From an uncultured Flavobacteriaceae bacterium (GTDB taxonomy: Bacteria; Bacteroidota; Bacteroidia; Flavobacteriales; Flavobacteriaceae), in assembly GCA_943842625.1 (NCBI GenBank), contig CALTCK010000003.1, positions 25,617 to 89,616 of the forward strand: 64,000 nucleotides of DNA. Direction: 5' to 3'. The first letter of the stretch is position 1, and every line of letters starts with the position of its first letter. Positions 18,175 to 27,586 of this stretch are shown piece by piece. The translations under genes were made by a program, and so were the position numbers. The notes under the pieces are model-generated. The model was not told the origin of the DNA and made no database searches. It saw nothing but the letters and a program-made list of their open reading frames with translations.

Positions 18175-19503
18175 TTACATTTTTGGAAAATCTTTTGGAT
18201 CTACTTCGTTCATTATATCGTATACTTTTTCAAATACATCTTCTATTTGTGGTTTTGAAAAATAATCGCCATCTGTTCCATAAGCAGGACGATGTTGTTT
18301 GGCAGTTAAGGTCTGAGGTTTACTATCTAAGTATTGATAACCATTTTGTATATCTAGTATATGTTGCATTATGAAAGACGAAGCACCTCCAGGTACATCC
18401 TCATCGATGACTAGTAGTCTATTCGTTTTTGCAATACTTTTTACTATATCATGATTTAAATCTAAGGGTAATAGCGATTGAACATCTATGACCTCTGTGC
18501 TAATTCCAACTTCTTGTAGTTCTACAGACGCTTCTTGAACTATACGCAACGTACTTCCGTAGGAAACCAAGGTAATATCAGTTCCATTTTTAACAGTCTC
18601 AACAACTCCAATTGGTGTCGATATTTCATTTAAGTTAATAGGCATTTTTTCTTTTAACCGGTAACCGTTTAGACATTCAATAACTAGTGCCGGTTCGTCC
18701 GTTTTTAAAAGTGTATTGTAAAAACCTACTGCTTTGGTCATATTTCTCGGGACTAATATGAACATACCACGTAACAAATGAATTAATCCTCCCATTTGCG
18801 ATCCACTGTGCCAAATACCTTCCAATCGGTGCCCACGAGTTCTTACGATTAGGGGTGCTTTTTGCTTACCATTAGTCCGGTACCTTACTGTTGCTAGATC
18901 ATCACTCATAATTTGCAAGCAATAAAGAATGTAATCTAAATACTGAATTTCGGCGATAGGACGTAACCCTCGCATCGACATCCCAATTCCTTGCCCTAAT
19001 ATAGTAGCTTCCCTAATTCCAGTATCAGTAACGCGATCTTCTCCAAATTTACTTTGAAGTCCTTCTAGGCCCTGATTTACGTCGCCAATTGTTCCACTAT
19101 CTTCTCCAAAAATAACCACTTCAGGATATTTTGTTAAAATTGCATCAAAATTATCTCTAAGTAAAATTCTGGCATCGACATCTTCTGATGACCCATCATA
19201 GATTGGTTTAACTTCCTGAATGGTTGAAGCATTGTCACTAGCTTCTGAATATAAATGAGCACTATATTTAGGTTCTATTAATTCAAAATAATTTTCAATC
19301 CAATCTTTTAATTGTTTCTTTTCAACTGAGTTTTCACCAATCAAATAGCGAAGTGTTTTTCTGGCAGCACCTATAATTTCTCTACGTAAGGGCTCTTTTC
19401 TTGCATAGCTAATAGCCGAGGAAATGGTATCTATAAACACCTTATTAGCACTTTGTTCTGCTGCATTATTGATGAGTGTTAGAGGCTTCTTTCTGTTCCT
19501 CAA
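18175..19503 (-). CDS. E1 beta portion (transketolase-like), fragment of the fused E1
   Basis: 442-residue open frame equal to the beta half of the fused E1. It contains the pyrimidine-binding domain (VIFGEDSGTIGDVNQGLEG, GIREATILGQGIGMSMRGLRP) and the C-terminal domain (LVSYGSTLRIVQEA, DVQSLLPLD, RLLVIDEDVPGGAS, HRPAYGTDGDYFSKP). The apparent start is TTG at 19503 and lies in the middle of a linker, so it is not a true start. See the whole-locus entry. If translated separately, beta and alpha could still assemble as a heterotetramer, as in two-gene E1 systems. Confidence 0.7.
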   Translation of the reverse strand: MRNRKKPLTLINNAAEQSANKVFIDTISSAISYARKEPLRREIIGAARKTLRYLIGENSVEKKQLKDWIENYFELIEPKYSAHLYSEASDNASTIQEVKPIYDGSSEDVDARILLRDNFDAILTKYPEVVIFGEDSGTIGDVNQGLEGLQSKFGEDRVTDTGIREATILGQGIGMSMRGLRPIAEIQYLDYILYCLQIMSDDLATVRYRTNGKQKAPLIVRTRGHRLEGIWHSGSQMGGLIHLLRGMFILVPRNMTKAVGFYNTLLKTDEPALVIECLNGYRLKEKMPINLNEISTPIGVVETVKNGTDITLVSYGSTLRIVQEASVELQEVGISTEVIDVQSLLPLDLNHDIVKSIAKTNRLLVIDEDVPGGASSFIMQHILDIQNGYQYLDSKPQTLTAKQHRPAYGTDGDYFSKPQIEDVFEKVYDIMNEVDPKDFPKM

Positions 19504-19593
19504 TTTGAGGCTTTAAAAAAGCTTTCCATGCGGCATTTTTTCCTTCCCTGACTTCTTTTTTTATTGTTTTTTCAATAGTTGTTAATTCTATCT

Positions 19594-20511
19594 TCAGTAG
19601 CAAGGTTGCTTCTCCACGATCCACTCTCGCATTTTGACATTACAATCATATTCTTTCTCCCAATTCAATCTATCTTTATCCTTATATCGTTCATGTGATC
19701 CACTCGTTGAGTGTCCTTGTGGCTGCGTAAGCTCATTAACATGTATTAGCACCGGGACATGTTCTTCTCTGGCTATTTTTGAAGCTTTTTGATAGGCCTC
19801 TACCAAATTCGGATAATCCCATCCACGAACTTTTATAATTTCATATCCATTAGAATCCTCTGACCTTTGAAATCCTTTTAAAATTTCTGAAATATTTTCT
19901 TTGGTGGTCTGATATTTAGCGTGGACGGATATTCCGTAATCATCATCCCATACATTCACTACCATAGGTATTTGAAGTACTCCTGCTGCATTGATTGATT
20001 CCCAAAACAACCCTTCACTAGTACTAGCATTCCCTATTGTGCCCCAAGCAACCTCATTTCCATTATTAGTAAAAGAAGTAAAGTTTTCTAAGCCTGTTTG
20101 ATTCCTGTATATTTTCGAAGCCTGTGCTAAACCAACCAATCTAGGCATTTGTCCTGCTGTTGGAGAAATATCTGGACTACTGTTTTTTTGTTTAACCAGG
20201 TTTTTCCAAGAATTATCTTCATTTAAACTATGTGTCGAAAAATGACCTCCCATTTGTCTTCCAGCACTCATCGGATCAGCTTTTAGATCTGTGTGCGCGT
20301 ACAAACCTGCAAAAAATTGTTGAATGGTTAATTTGCCTATCGCCATCATAAAGGTTTGATCTCTATAATATCCACTCCTCCAGTCACCATTTTTGAATGC
20401 CTTTGCCCAAGCCAGTTGAGGCACTTCCTTTCCGTCTCCAAAAATCCCAAACTTCGCCTTTCCTGTTAAAACCTCTCTTCGTCCTAAATAACTACATTCT
20501 CGACTTGTCAC
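19594..20511 (-). CDS. E1 alpha portion, fragment of the fused E1
   Basis: 305-residue open frame covering the ThDP-binding alpha half: FGIFGDGKEVPQLAWAKAFK, GDWRSGYYRDQTFMMAIG, SAGRQMGGHFSTHSL, GTIGNASTSEGLFWESINAAG and VWDDDYGISVHAKYQT, with the GDGxxxx...N ThDP site spread over these. The GTG at 20511 only begins this open frame; in-frame family sequence (LTFEDFKKEVLSDYKTAV) continues upstream to the frameshifted ATG at 20593. The frame ends at the TGA 19594-19596, created by a single-base gain. See the whole-locus entry. Confidence 0.7.
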   Translation of the reverse strand: MTSRECSYLGRREVLTGKAKFGIFGDGKEVPQLAWAKAFKNGDWRSGYYRDQTFMMAIGKLTIQQFFAGLYAHTDLKADPMSAGRQMGGHFSTHSLNEDNSWKNLVKQKNSSPDISPTAGQMPRLVGLAQASKIYRNQTGLENFTSFTNNGNEVAWGTIGNASTSEGLFWESINAAGVLQIPMVVNVWDDDYGISVHAKYQTTKENISEILKGFQRSEDSNGYEIIKVRGWDYPNLVEAYQKASKIAREEHVPVLIHVNELTQPQGHSTSGSHERYKDKDRLNWEKEYDCNVKMREWIVEKQPCY

Positions 20512-20593
20512 AGCAGTTTTATAATCACTTAAAACTTCCTTCTTAAAATCTTCGAATGTTAGTTTGTTATTTGTCTCAGGACTAGTTGTGCAT

Positions 20594-20930
20594 TTTTTAT
20601 TTCAACTTTATTAGTTCTACAAAAATAGTAAAAATGAAAATTTTATACAATTTTCATTTTTTATTCAAAAAAAAATTAATTATTAAATTATAATCAATTT
20701 TTAGATTAAAATATTGCGCTTTTATGAATATTTTTATGTTAGATGCTACAGATAGAATTCCAGGTGTTGATACGTACACATTTGATGGGGACACTTTAAT
20801 ATGGGATGAAATCTCACGAGCAGTTTCATTTGAATGTGATGGAGGTATAATGCTAAATGAAAATAGTTATAAACTTTGGAGATTAAATTCTGATTGTGAG
20901 TAGTAATATTATTGTAGTGTATTTTAAAAA
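20594..20930. other. intergenic region between E1 and the Sco1-like gene
   Basis: About 337 bases. The left part (20594-20720) is AT-rich and likely holds the E1 promoter on the minus strand; I see no convincing -7 box. The right part carries one 59-codon plus-strand frame (listed separately). No RNA gene, repeat or clear terminator is visible. Confidence 0.4.
20724..20903 (+). CDS. small hypothetical protein or gene remnant, 59 residues
   Basis: Plus-strand frame from ATG 20724 to TAG 20903, coding for MNIFMLDATDRIPGVDTYTF and then DGDTLIWDEISRAVSFECDG and LWRLNSDCE. The composition (Asp, Trp, Cys, ordinary residues) is protein-like rather than the Ile/Lys/Phe-rich output of random AT-rich DNA. 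It has no signal peptide and looks like the C-terminal strands of a small beta-barrel such as a lipocalin-like domain. An in-frame stop lies at 20691-20693, so no long 5' extension exists in this frame. It may be a truncated remnant. Function unknown. Confidence 0.4.
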   Translation: MNIFMLDATDRIPGVDTYTFDGDTLIWDEISRAVSFECDGGIMLNENSYKLWRLNSDCE

Positions 20931-21569
20931 TTAACTTTTTAAAATCTTAATATCTGCTATCAAACTTAAAATTTCATTTTCGTTAGTTCCATCGTAAATA
21001 CCACGTATTTGCTTCTTAGTATCAATTAAAATAAAATTAGGTGTATGTATAAAGTCTTGAAGACCTCCATCTCCTTGTTCAACTACAGCAAAATAACTTT
21101 TCCTTGCCAGCTCGTAAATGTGTTTTTTAGGTCCTGTAGTAATATTCCATTTTGAGTCATTTACTCCTTTATCGATTGCATATTGTTTAAGAACCTCTAC
21201 ATTATCAATTTCAGGTGTTACAGACATTGATAATAACATTATTTCATCACTATTAATAAACTCATTTTGAATTTTAACCATATTATTAGTCATAATAGGA
21301 CAAATAGTAGGGCAGCTTGTAAAAAAAAAGTCAACTACATAAATTTTATTTTCATAATCCTTATTGGTTATATTAACACCATTTTGATTTATTAAACTGA
21401 AATCCGCCACTGTATGATTTTCACTTACATTTCTAACACTTTTATCTACTAATTTGGCTTTAAAATCAACTGGGTTGTAAACTGGAAGTTGCTTTTTGTG
21501 TTGGTTAACACAAGAAAAGAAAAAACCAATGATTAAAACTAAAACAAAATTAAAACGAATCTTAAACAT
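20931..21569 (-). CDS. Sco1/SenC-family copper chaperone, lipoprotein
   Basis: Membrane-anchored thioredoxin-fold protein of 212 residues that in this family supplies copper to cytochrome oxidase or reduces its cysteines. A hydrophobic N-terminus ends in FFFSC (lipobox Cys20). The copper-binding motif is FTSCPTICP (CxxxC, near 88-96) and the conserved distal His is in DFIHTPNFILID. Sco proteins need exactly these Cys-Cys-His ligands, all present. The start overlaps the end of the TPR lipoprotein gene by eight bases, so the two are cotranscribed and coupled. Target oxidase genes are not in the window. Confidence 0.92.
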   Translation of the reverse strand: MFKIRFNFVLVLIIGFFFSCVNQHKKQLPVYNPVDFKAKLVDKSVRNVSENHTVADFSLINQNGVNITNKDYENKIYVVDFFFTSCPTICPIMTNNMVKIQNEFINSDEIMLLSMSVTPEIDNVEVLKQYAIDKGVNDSKWNITTGPKKHIYELARKSYFAVVEQGDGGLQDFIHTPNFILIDTKKQIRGIYDGTNENEILSLIADIKILKS

Positions 21570-23262
21570 TTTTAGAAATTGAATTATTCGCTAAAAAATC
21601 TTTTGCCTCTAACAGTTCTGGACGTGAGCTGTTTACATCCTCACTTACTTTAATTAATTTTTCAAAATAGTAAGCTGCTAATTCATTATTATCAAGCTTT
21701 TGAGCTGCTTTAGCTGCTCCATAAAGACCATTAAATCTAAATGGACGACCTTTTAAATTCAATTCATATGATTTAAGAGCTTCTTTATGTTTACCTGTTA
21801 ACATATAAAGATCAGCTAACAACTCTTCTGCAGGGATTATCTCACCTGGTGTAACAGCTGCTTTGGAGGTTTCACTTTCAAGCTTTGATGCTAATTTCAT
21901 GTATTCAATAGCTTTTTCAGTATTTCCTTTTGAATATTCAATCCATCCTTTAATAGATTCAATTTGAATGGTAACTTGACCAGATTCATAACTGTTTTTA
22001 GCTTCATTTAAGCGATCTCTTAAATTAATTAAAATATCTAGTTCTTTTTGTGCCTTTGATGAATTTCCAGTGTTAGTAAAGCCTAATGCTCTTGAAAAAT
22101 GTAACATTGCTTTAGGCCATGGTGCTTTGTCCCAATCTAAGTTTGTTTTTGGTAATTCAAGCTCAGTTGCTAACTGCCAATTTTTGTTCTCTATAGCTAA
22201 TCTTGATGGTACTGCAATTAGCGCGTATGCGGAGGCAAAATGGTCAGAAGGAAAAACTTCTTTTATTTCAATCATTTTATTCATCTCAGATTGGGCTCTA
22301 ACATTATCACCCATTTGTAGATAAGCATACACTAGATAGTCTAATGCATGTATTTCACTAACCCAATTTGCATTCGGATTAACTGATTCAGCATAACATA
22401 CAGCAGAATTAGCAGAATCTATATTAGAGTTGATAGATTCATTCCATAAACCTAATCTTGTGAAAATATGAGAAGGCATATGTTGTGCGTGAGCTGAGGC
22501 AGGAGCAATTACTGCATATTTACGAGCTGTATTAAGTGCTAAATGTGCTAGTTCTGGAGAATCATAATTATGGATTATATAATGAGCAATTCCAGGATGA
22601 TTTGGATTAGTCTCAAATAACTTTTCTAATATTTGTCCTGACTTTTTTTGTTTGATATATGACTTGTCATTTAAATCTGCAGTTGCTAAAACAGCTAAAG
22701 AATAAAATACTGCAGTTTCTACATCGCCTGGATATTTATTATATAATTCTTCCATCTTACTTTCGTAATTCAGTTTTCTAGTTTTTGTGTCTAGATTTTG
22801 CCAATCATTAAAGTAAACAGTGACAGCGTCAATATAGTCTTTTTCACGTTCGTTATTTGGAGTTAGTGTCTGAGCAACTTTAAGTAATTTTTCACCTCTC
22901 TCTAGTGATTTTGAGTTCTGTTTAAAAGACAAAGGATGATTTAAGATACTCATAGCTGTTCCCCAATAAGCCATTAAACACTCTGGATCTTGATCAAGAA
23001 CACTTACAAATGCTTTTTCTGCTTCTGCATATTCAAACGAGTGCATAAGCGATAAACCTAGATTGAATGTTTCACGTAAATCATACCTACATGATAGCGC
23101 AAAACTTACATCGCCAAAATTTGGATCCCCACATAATAAAAGATCTCCTCTTTTTAAATCTAATTCAGTAAATGATTGGATTGACGTTGTTTTTTTGTTT
23201 TCACAAGAAGAAAAGCATAAAATTATACTTAGTATTATTAAGAGTTTATTGAAATGAGTCAT
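21562..23262 (-). CDS. TPR lipoprotein, function unknown
   Basis: 566-residue lipoprotein: signal with ILCFSSCEN (Cys20). The first part has a LEAKHSFEYA-type helix pair (LGLSLMHSFEYAEAEKAFVSVLDQDPECLMAYWGTAMS, shown in the sequence as several short segments), typical of TPR repeats; more TPR units follow near 265-400 and 440-560 (AIEYMKLASKLE, EALKSYELNLK). A conserved stretch HMPSHIFTRLGLW lies in the middle. Similar TPR proteins are often found beside Sco1 genes in environmental bacteria. It overlaps the Sco1-like gene by eight bases. Function unknown; scaffold for metal handling is only a guess from context. Confidence 0.8.
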   Translation of the reverse strand: MTHFNKLLIILSIILCFSSCENKKTTSIQSFTELDLKRGDLLLCGDPNFGDVSFALSCRYDLRETFNLGLSLMHSFEYAEAEKAFVSVLDQDPECLMAYWGTAMSILNHPLSFKQNSKSLERGEKLLKVAQTLTPNNEREKDYIDAVTVYFNDWQNLDTKTRKLNYESKMEELYNKYPGDVETAVFYSLAVLATADLNDKSYIKQKKSGQILEKLFETNPNHPGIAHYIIHNYDSPELAHLALNTARKYAVIAPASAHAQHMPSHIFTRLGLWNESINSNIDSANSAVCYAESVNPNANWVSEIHALDYLVYAYLQMGDNVRAQSEMNKMIEIKEVFPSDHFASAYALIAVPSRLAIENKNWQLATELELPKTNLDWDKAPWPKAMLHFSRALGFTNTGNSSKAQKELDILINLRDRLNEAKNSYESGQVTIQIESIKGWIEYSKGNTEKAIEYMKLASKLESETSKAAVTPGEIIPAEELLADLYMLTGKHKEALKSYELNLKGRPFRFNGLYGAAKAAQKLDNNELAAYYFEKLIKVSEDVNSSRPELLEAKDFLANNSISKNV

Positions 23263-23506
23263 AATTTTAATATTTATAGTTGATTATTTATGAGTAAAAA
23301 GAAATTAAAGAAAAAAAACCATTTTTTATTAAAGGATAATATATTTTTTAGCACTTTATATATGTTTGTTAATTTTCTTTTTATGGTTCTGAAATCAGAG
23401 TCAAATTCCAACGTTCCAGTAATCCTTTATTTATTCTTAAATTTAACTAAATTTTTGAAACTAAATTACTATATCATAAGTTTTAACCAACTAAAGCTAA
23501 GATTTA

Positions 23507-26323
23507 TTAATACCATTTTCTTGTAAACAAACCAAAAAGTGTTCTAACGTCAAGCGTAACGATGAACCGTATCTTTTGATCGTATCTAGGTTGAGCTATT
23601 TCCCAACCAAGGTTTGAGTATACCGGAAAAAATAATTCAAAATAATCTTCTACCAAACTGAGACGTATTCCACTGTCATAAACAACTTCAGTTCCTTGGT
23701 TTTTATTATTTATCCAACCTAGATCACCATAAGCTTGAATCCATCTCCAAATGTTGGTACTTAGGTTAAGCGTAGCCATCCAAGTATTTGAAAATGCAGG
23801 CTGTAATTTTGATTTAAAACCACCTTCAGCAATAATTAACTGCTGACTAAATAAACCAGAAGCATCACTTCTTCCATAATAATTGAAATCAAATAAATAA
23901 TCTGTGGGTCGGTCTAAAGCAAAACTAAAATAATGGTCGTCTAGCTTGGTATTGTTTTTTATAAAAATTCCGGTAAAAAGGCGGACATCAATTTTACGAT
24001 TATTATTAAATAATTTTCTATAATTTAAGGTTGTTGAAATTTTACTAAAATCAGCAGATACCTGATAATCAACACTAGCCCTATAATAATTAATCAAGTT
24101 TGGATTTGAATACACATAATTGATGTCAAAAACGCTGTAGTTGGGAGATTCAAGCGCTACGTTTGGGTTTTTATCTCGGTCTACTGTAATATTCCTAATA
24201 TTGATTATATGTTTCTTATTATTTCTTAAATCTTTACTATCTCTAAAACCTACTGAAGCAAAAGGGCTAAATCTTTTATAGAATAAGTCACTATCATAAG
24301 AATAATAACTTCCGGAAAAACCAACTCTATAGAAATATAAATTTCCAAACTCTGGCATTTTCTTATACAAAACAGAACCACTACCAACTAATGTGGTTGA
24401 TTTTAGTGCCCACATGGGAGTTATTTTATATTGAAAAGGTTTTCTTAAAACAGCTTTGTTATAGAACTTGGAACCAATTGTAATCCCGTCATAAATATTA
24501 TAATTATAGGCGGGCATTATAAAAAGTTGATTGTAACGTGGGTCTTCCACATCCTTAAAAAGTCGAACCTGAAATGGTTTATTGGCTAGTCCTTTTATTT
24601 TCTTATAATTATTTCTTTGATTTATTTCTGGAATTTCACCTTCAAAATTCACTGCAACTCTTTTAATGTTTTTAGTAGGTATTTTTACAGTAACTAAGGA
24701 GTCAAATGGATCAAGCCATTTCTTGAATATTATTTTTTGTTTATTGAGACCATAGATTGATACAGGAAGTTTGGTGTTTTTTTTATGGATGATGTCAATT
24801 TTTAAAGAATCTTTTAAAGGCACTAAATTTTTTAATTTAAAATCAATGCTACTTCGATTATCAATGTAATCTTTAAAAAACCAATCAATTGGTTTGTCAG
24901 TATTTTTTTGTAAATTTTCTTTAAAATCTAAGGCTGTAACTTGGCTTAATTTATTTTCAACATAAAACTCTTTGATGGACTTTAATACAGATTCTTTACC
25001 AATATATGCAGAAAGATAAACCAATCCGCTACCGGCATGATAGTCACTAGCGATGTCTTTATTAAATTTTAGTAACGAATCTTTAGCAACCGTATTTTTT
25101 TGATGAAGGTTATACTTCGCCATATTCATATATAGAAATGAATACTGTTCATTAAAAGCTAATTCGGAGGCATGAAAAAATTTTAATATCCAAAGATTAC
25201 TCAAATTACCTGCTAGTTTCATAGTTGGATAATAGGTATCTATGTAATGAATCATTAAATAGACTTGAAATGCACCAATTAGCCAATGATCTTTTCGAGG
25301 ATTAATTATAATAGTATTTTCTAGATAGGTTCGAGTCATTATTTTTAACATTTCAATATCATACTCAAAACCTTCTGGAAAAGGACTAATAAACTCAGGT
25401 AATAGGTTCAAACCATAAACAGGATTTCGCTCATAGTCTATTTCGCTTATGATCATTTTATCATGAGGATACTCACCTAAATTTTTATCTAAAAAATGAG
25501 TGATTCTATCAATTATTAATGCCTGTGATATTGGCGTTAAGTTTTTATGACTATGATTTGTTGAAACTATCAATTTATCAGTTTCTAGTGCTTGATAGTT
25601 AGAAACTTTTAAAAATTGTAATTTCACATTCATTCTGTGATTCCCTTCTAGTTGAGTTACCTTTGTTTTGTTATCAATACTTTCTGATATTACATTTAAA
25701 TCGGAGATTAATTTATAATATTCTGGAGTCTTAAACCTAATCTTAAAAGTACTAGGAGCGAGGTATAAATCATTTAAATCTTTATTGCTATATAGCTGCC
25801 ATTTTTTGTCGAATACCGCGGGTGATAAATACCAGTATCTGACTTTAATAGCTCCATTTTTAGCAATTCCATAGCGCGTAAACTTATCGTCAGGTAAAAT
25901 AATTTTGTATTCTAATTTTAGAATATATGAGTCTCCAGGCAATAATCTTTGGTCTAGTTCTACTTTAATAATATCTAATTGATTGAGTCTATTCCAATCC
26001 AAAGATTGATCAATACTGTTGTTGATTTTTAATATTTGAGTATGCCCTCTATTTTTATTATTCTCAAAATGGAAAGAAGCTTGATAATTTTCGGCAAATC
26101 TTTTTGCAAGCGGAGTGGTTTTACTTGAAAAACTATTAGCCCAATCATTTAAGTATATTTCAGTTAAAGTTGAATCAGAATTATTTTCATAAACTAATTC
26201 TTGTTCAATTATTATAGATTTTGATTCGGGTACTAAAGATGCAGTAATGCTAATTTGATGTTGCGCGTGAACCAGCGTAACAATAAAAAAAAATACAAAT
26301 GATATGTATTCTTTTGAGTACAA
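23507..26323 (-). CDS. M1-peptidase-like protein without the zinc motif, with C-terminal beta-barrel
   Basis: 938-residue exported protein (signal ending VTLVHAQ). The first half resembles M1 aminopeptidases: an N-terminal beta-domain (residues 25-215), then a helical region with YGLNLLPEFISPF. Where HExxHxW and a downstream zinc-binding Glu should be (about 324-355) the sequence is MLKIMTRTYLENTIIINPR and then GAFQVYLMIHYID, so neither HExxH nor the second Glu ligand is present. The last 330 residues are rich in alternating hydrophobic strands ending in an aromatic (RKWY), fitting an outer-membrane beta-barrel. A non-catalytic role is predicted. Related barrel-fused proteins are widespread in flavobacteria, role unknown. 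Confidence 0.78.
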   Translation of the reverse strand: MYSKEYISFVFFFIVTLVHAQHQISITASLVPESKSIIIEQELVYENNSDSTLTEIYLNDWANSFSSKTTPLAKRFAENYQASFHFENNKNRGHTQILKINNSIDQSLDWNRLNQLDIIKVELDQRLLPGDSYILKLEYKIILPDDKFTRYGIAKNGAIKVRYWYLSPAVFDKKWQLYSNKDLNDLYLAPSTFKIRFKTPEYYKLISDLNVISESIDNKTKVTQLEGNHRMNVKLQFLKVSNYQALETDKLIVSTNHSHKNLTPISQALIIDRITHFLDKNLGEYPHDKMIISEIDYERNPVYGLNLLPEFISPFPEGFEYDIEMLKIMTRTYLENTIIINPRKDHWLIGAFQVYLMIHYIDTYYPTMKLAGNLSNLWILKFFHASELAFNEQYSFLYMNMAKYNLHQKNTVAKDSLLKFNKDIASDYHAGSGLVYLSAYIGKESVLKSIKEFYVENKLSQVTALDFKENLQKNTDKPIDWFFKDYIDNRSSIDFKLKNLVPLKDSLKIDIIHKKNTKLPVSIYGLNKQKIIFKKWLDPFDSLVTVKIPTKNIKRVAVNFEGEIPEINQRNNYKKIKGLANKPFQVRLFKDVEDPRYNQLFIMPAYNYNIYDGITIGSKFYNKAVLRKPFQYKITPMWALKSTTLVGSGSVLYKKMPEFGNLYFYRVGFSGSYYSYDSDLFYKRFSPFASVGFRDSKDLRNNKKHIINIRNITVDRDKNPNVALESPNYSVFDINYVYSNPNLINYYRASVDYQVSADFSKISTTLNYRKLFNNNRKIDVRLFTGIFIKNNTKLDDHYFSFALDRPTDYLFDFNYYGRSDASGLFSQQLIIAEGGFKSKLQPAFSNTWMATLNLSTNIWRWIQAYGDLGWINNKNQGTEVVYDSGIRLSLVEDYFELFFPVYSNLGWEIAQPRYDQKIRFIVTLDVRTLFGLFTRKWY

Positions 26324-27562
26324 TTATATTTTTAAAAATTTTTGAATCCCGTTTAATTCATCAGATATCAAAAAATACAAACCACTTTCTAAATCTGAAG
26401 TATCAATTTGGATAGTATTATTATTAATATTATTTATAATTATTGTTTTTGCTTTTTGTCCCAACATGTTGAATATATGAATGGATGCTCTATTTGGTAA
26501 TGAGTTTTGTATAACTAATGTTAAATTGTCAGATACTAGTGTATTATAAATTTTTAGATCTTCAACAAATGAAAAATCTTGATTGTTTAGAACAAATTCT
26601 TTCGTGGTTTCCAATTTCATTATTACAGGAAGATGATCACTCATACTAAACAACTGATTTCTTAATGTCTGACTATATTCACCAGTACAGGTCTCGTCAC
26701 TAATATTTAAGTTAAAACAATTCGCATTATTTCCGAGAGCTTTGTAACTCTCTGGAACATACTTAATATTTTCATTAGTGATTATGTTTTCAGAAATTGT
26801 AATAAAATCAAAGCGATCGTCAAGTCCTCCACTTGCACCACCATTTGGACCTGAACCTAATCGCGTGCTTTGTGTATGAATATCTTGAAAATTTTCGTTA
26901 TTGTGCCAGGTGCCAGGTGTGTTTATTGGATCTACCATGACAATAGCATTGCTTGCATCTAAAATTTCTTGATATGCAGGCTCTTCGGATGAGTACAAGT
27001 TAAAATCTCCTGCAAACAATACAAAAGAATTAGAATCTAAATTTTCTAAATCATCGGTGAACTCATTTACCATTTCCAAACGAAGATCTTCGTTTGATGA
27101 TCCTTGACTAGATTTTAAATGAGCAACATAAATATAGATTAATACTGGATCGGTGGCTTGATCTAAGGTGTTTAATTTTAATACATATTTATTTATGTCT
27201 CTTAATGGTGTTAGTAATATTTCAGATGATTCTAATATAAACTTTTCATTTCTATAATATAATAATTGTTGTAAACTATTACTTCCAGATTGATTGGCAA
27301 CAAAATCGGCACGCGAGTAATTATTAGTATTGTAATTTAGAGAAATATTTAAAATTTCATCGGCACCCCTTTCATTTTGTAGTTCACAGACTAGAAATAA
27401 ATCAGGTTTGAACTCTGTGAAAATATTTCTTAATATTTCTGATCGACCGCCAGGAGAGGCATCTGGAAAATTTAGTAAATTGTAAAACATAACATTAACT
27501 GTTTCCTGTGCAAAAGAACTGAAGCTAAAAATAGCTACAGCTACATATATAATAAATTTCAT
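26324..27562 (-). CDS. secreted endonuclease/exonuclease/phosphatase-family protein with T9SS tail
   Basis: 412-residue exported EEP-fold protein. Signal peptide MKFIIYVAVAIFSFSSFAQ; catalytic signatures FYNLLNFPD, VCELQNE (metal-binding Glu), AGDFNLYSSE (Asp/Asn) and SDHLPVIMKL (His). The C-terminal 75 residues (IYNTLVSDNLTLVIQN to GIQKFLKI) look like a type A Por sorting domain used by type IX secretion in Bacteroidota. It lies one base after the M1-like gene in the same direction. Likely a secreted nuclease or phosphodiesterase, perhaps for phosphate or nucleotide scavenging; the substrate is not defined. Confidence 0.85.
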   Translation of the reverse strand: MKFIIYVAVAIFSFSSFAQETVNVMFYNLLNFPDASPGGRSEILRNIFTEFKPDLFLVCELQNERGADEILNISLNYNTNNYSRADFVANQSGSNSLQQLLYYRNEKFILESSEILLTPLRDINKYVLKLNTLDQATDPVLIYIYVAHLKSSQGSSNEDLRLEMVNEFTDDLENLDSNSFVLFAGDFNLYSSEEPAYQEILDASNAIVMVDPINTPGTWHNNENFQDIHTQSTRLGSGPNGGASGGLDDRFDFITISENIITNENIKYVPESYKALGNNANCFNLNISDETCTGEYSQTLRNQLFSMSDHLPVIMKLETTKEFVLNNQDFSFVEDLKIYNTLVSDNLTLVIQNSLPNRASIHIFNMLGQKAKTIIINNINNNTIQIDTSDLESGLYFLISDELNGIQKFLKI

Positions 27563-27586
27563 AGGGTGGGGATAGTTTATTTTTTT

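Larger units (their letters stand above)
18175..20593 (-). pseudogene. fused alpha/beta 2-oxoacid dehydrogenase E1, broken by four +1 frameshifts
   Basis: The whole locus reads as one flavobacterial E1 component of a branched-chain/2-oxoacid dehydrogenase complex (ThDP-dependent decarboxylation). Correcting four single-base gains gives about 804 residues, the usual length of this fused alpha-beta protein. The true ATG is 20591-20593; sites of apparent extra bases are at 20586-20587 (AA), 19602-19608 (CAACCTT), 19579-19585 (TTAACAA) and 19490-19492 (AAA). Between them every frame continues the expected protein (for example LATEDRI, then TIEKTIKKEVREGKNAAWKAFLKPQIEE, then KKPLTLINNAAEQ). Three gains within 120 bases restore the frame. 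Real pseudogene, natural splitting or sequencing error cannot be separated here. Confidence 0.75.

Noticed and set aside
23290..23526. 78-codon frame in the gap before the TPR lipoprotein gene
   Set aside because: Its product is Lys/Phe/Leu/Ile-rich, as random AT-rich DNA gives, has no homologous motif, and overlaps the end of the M1-like gene.
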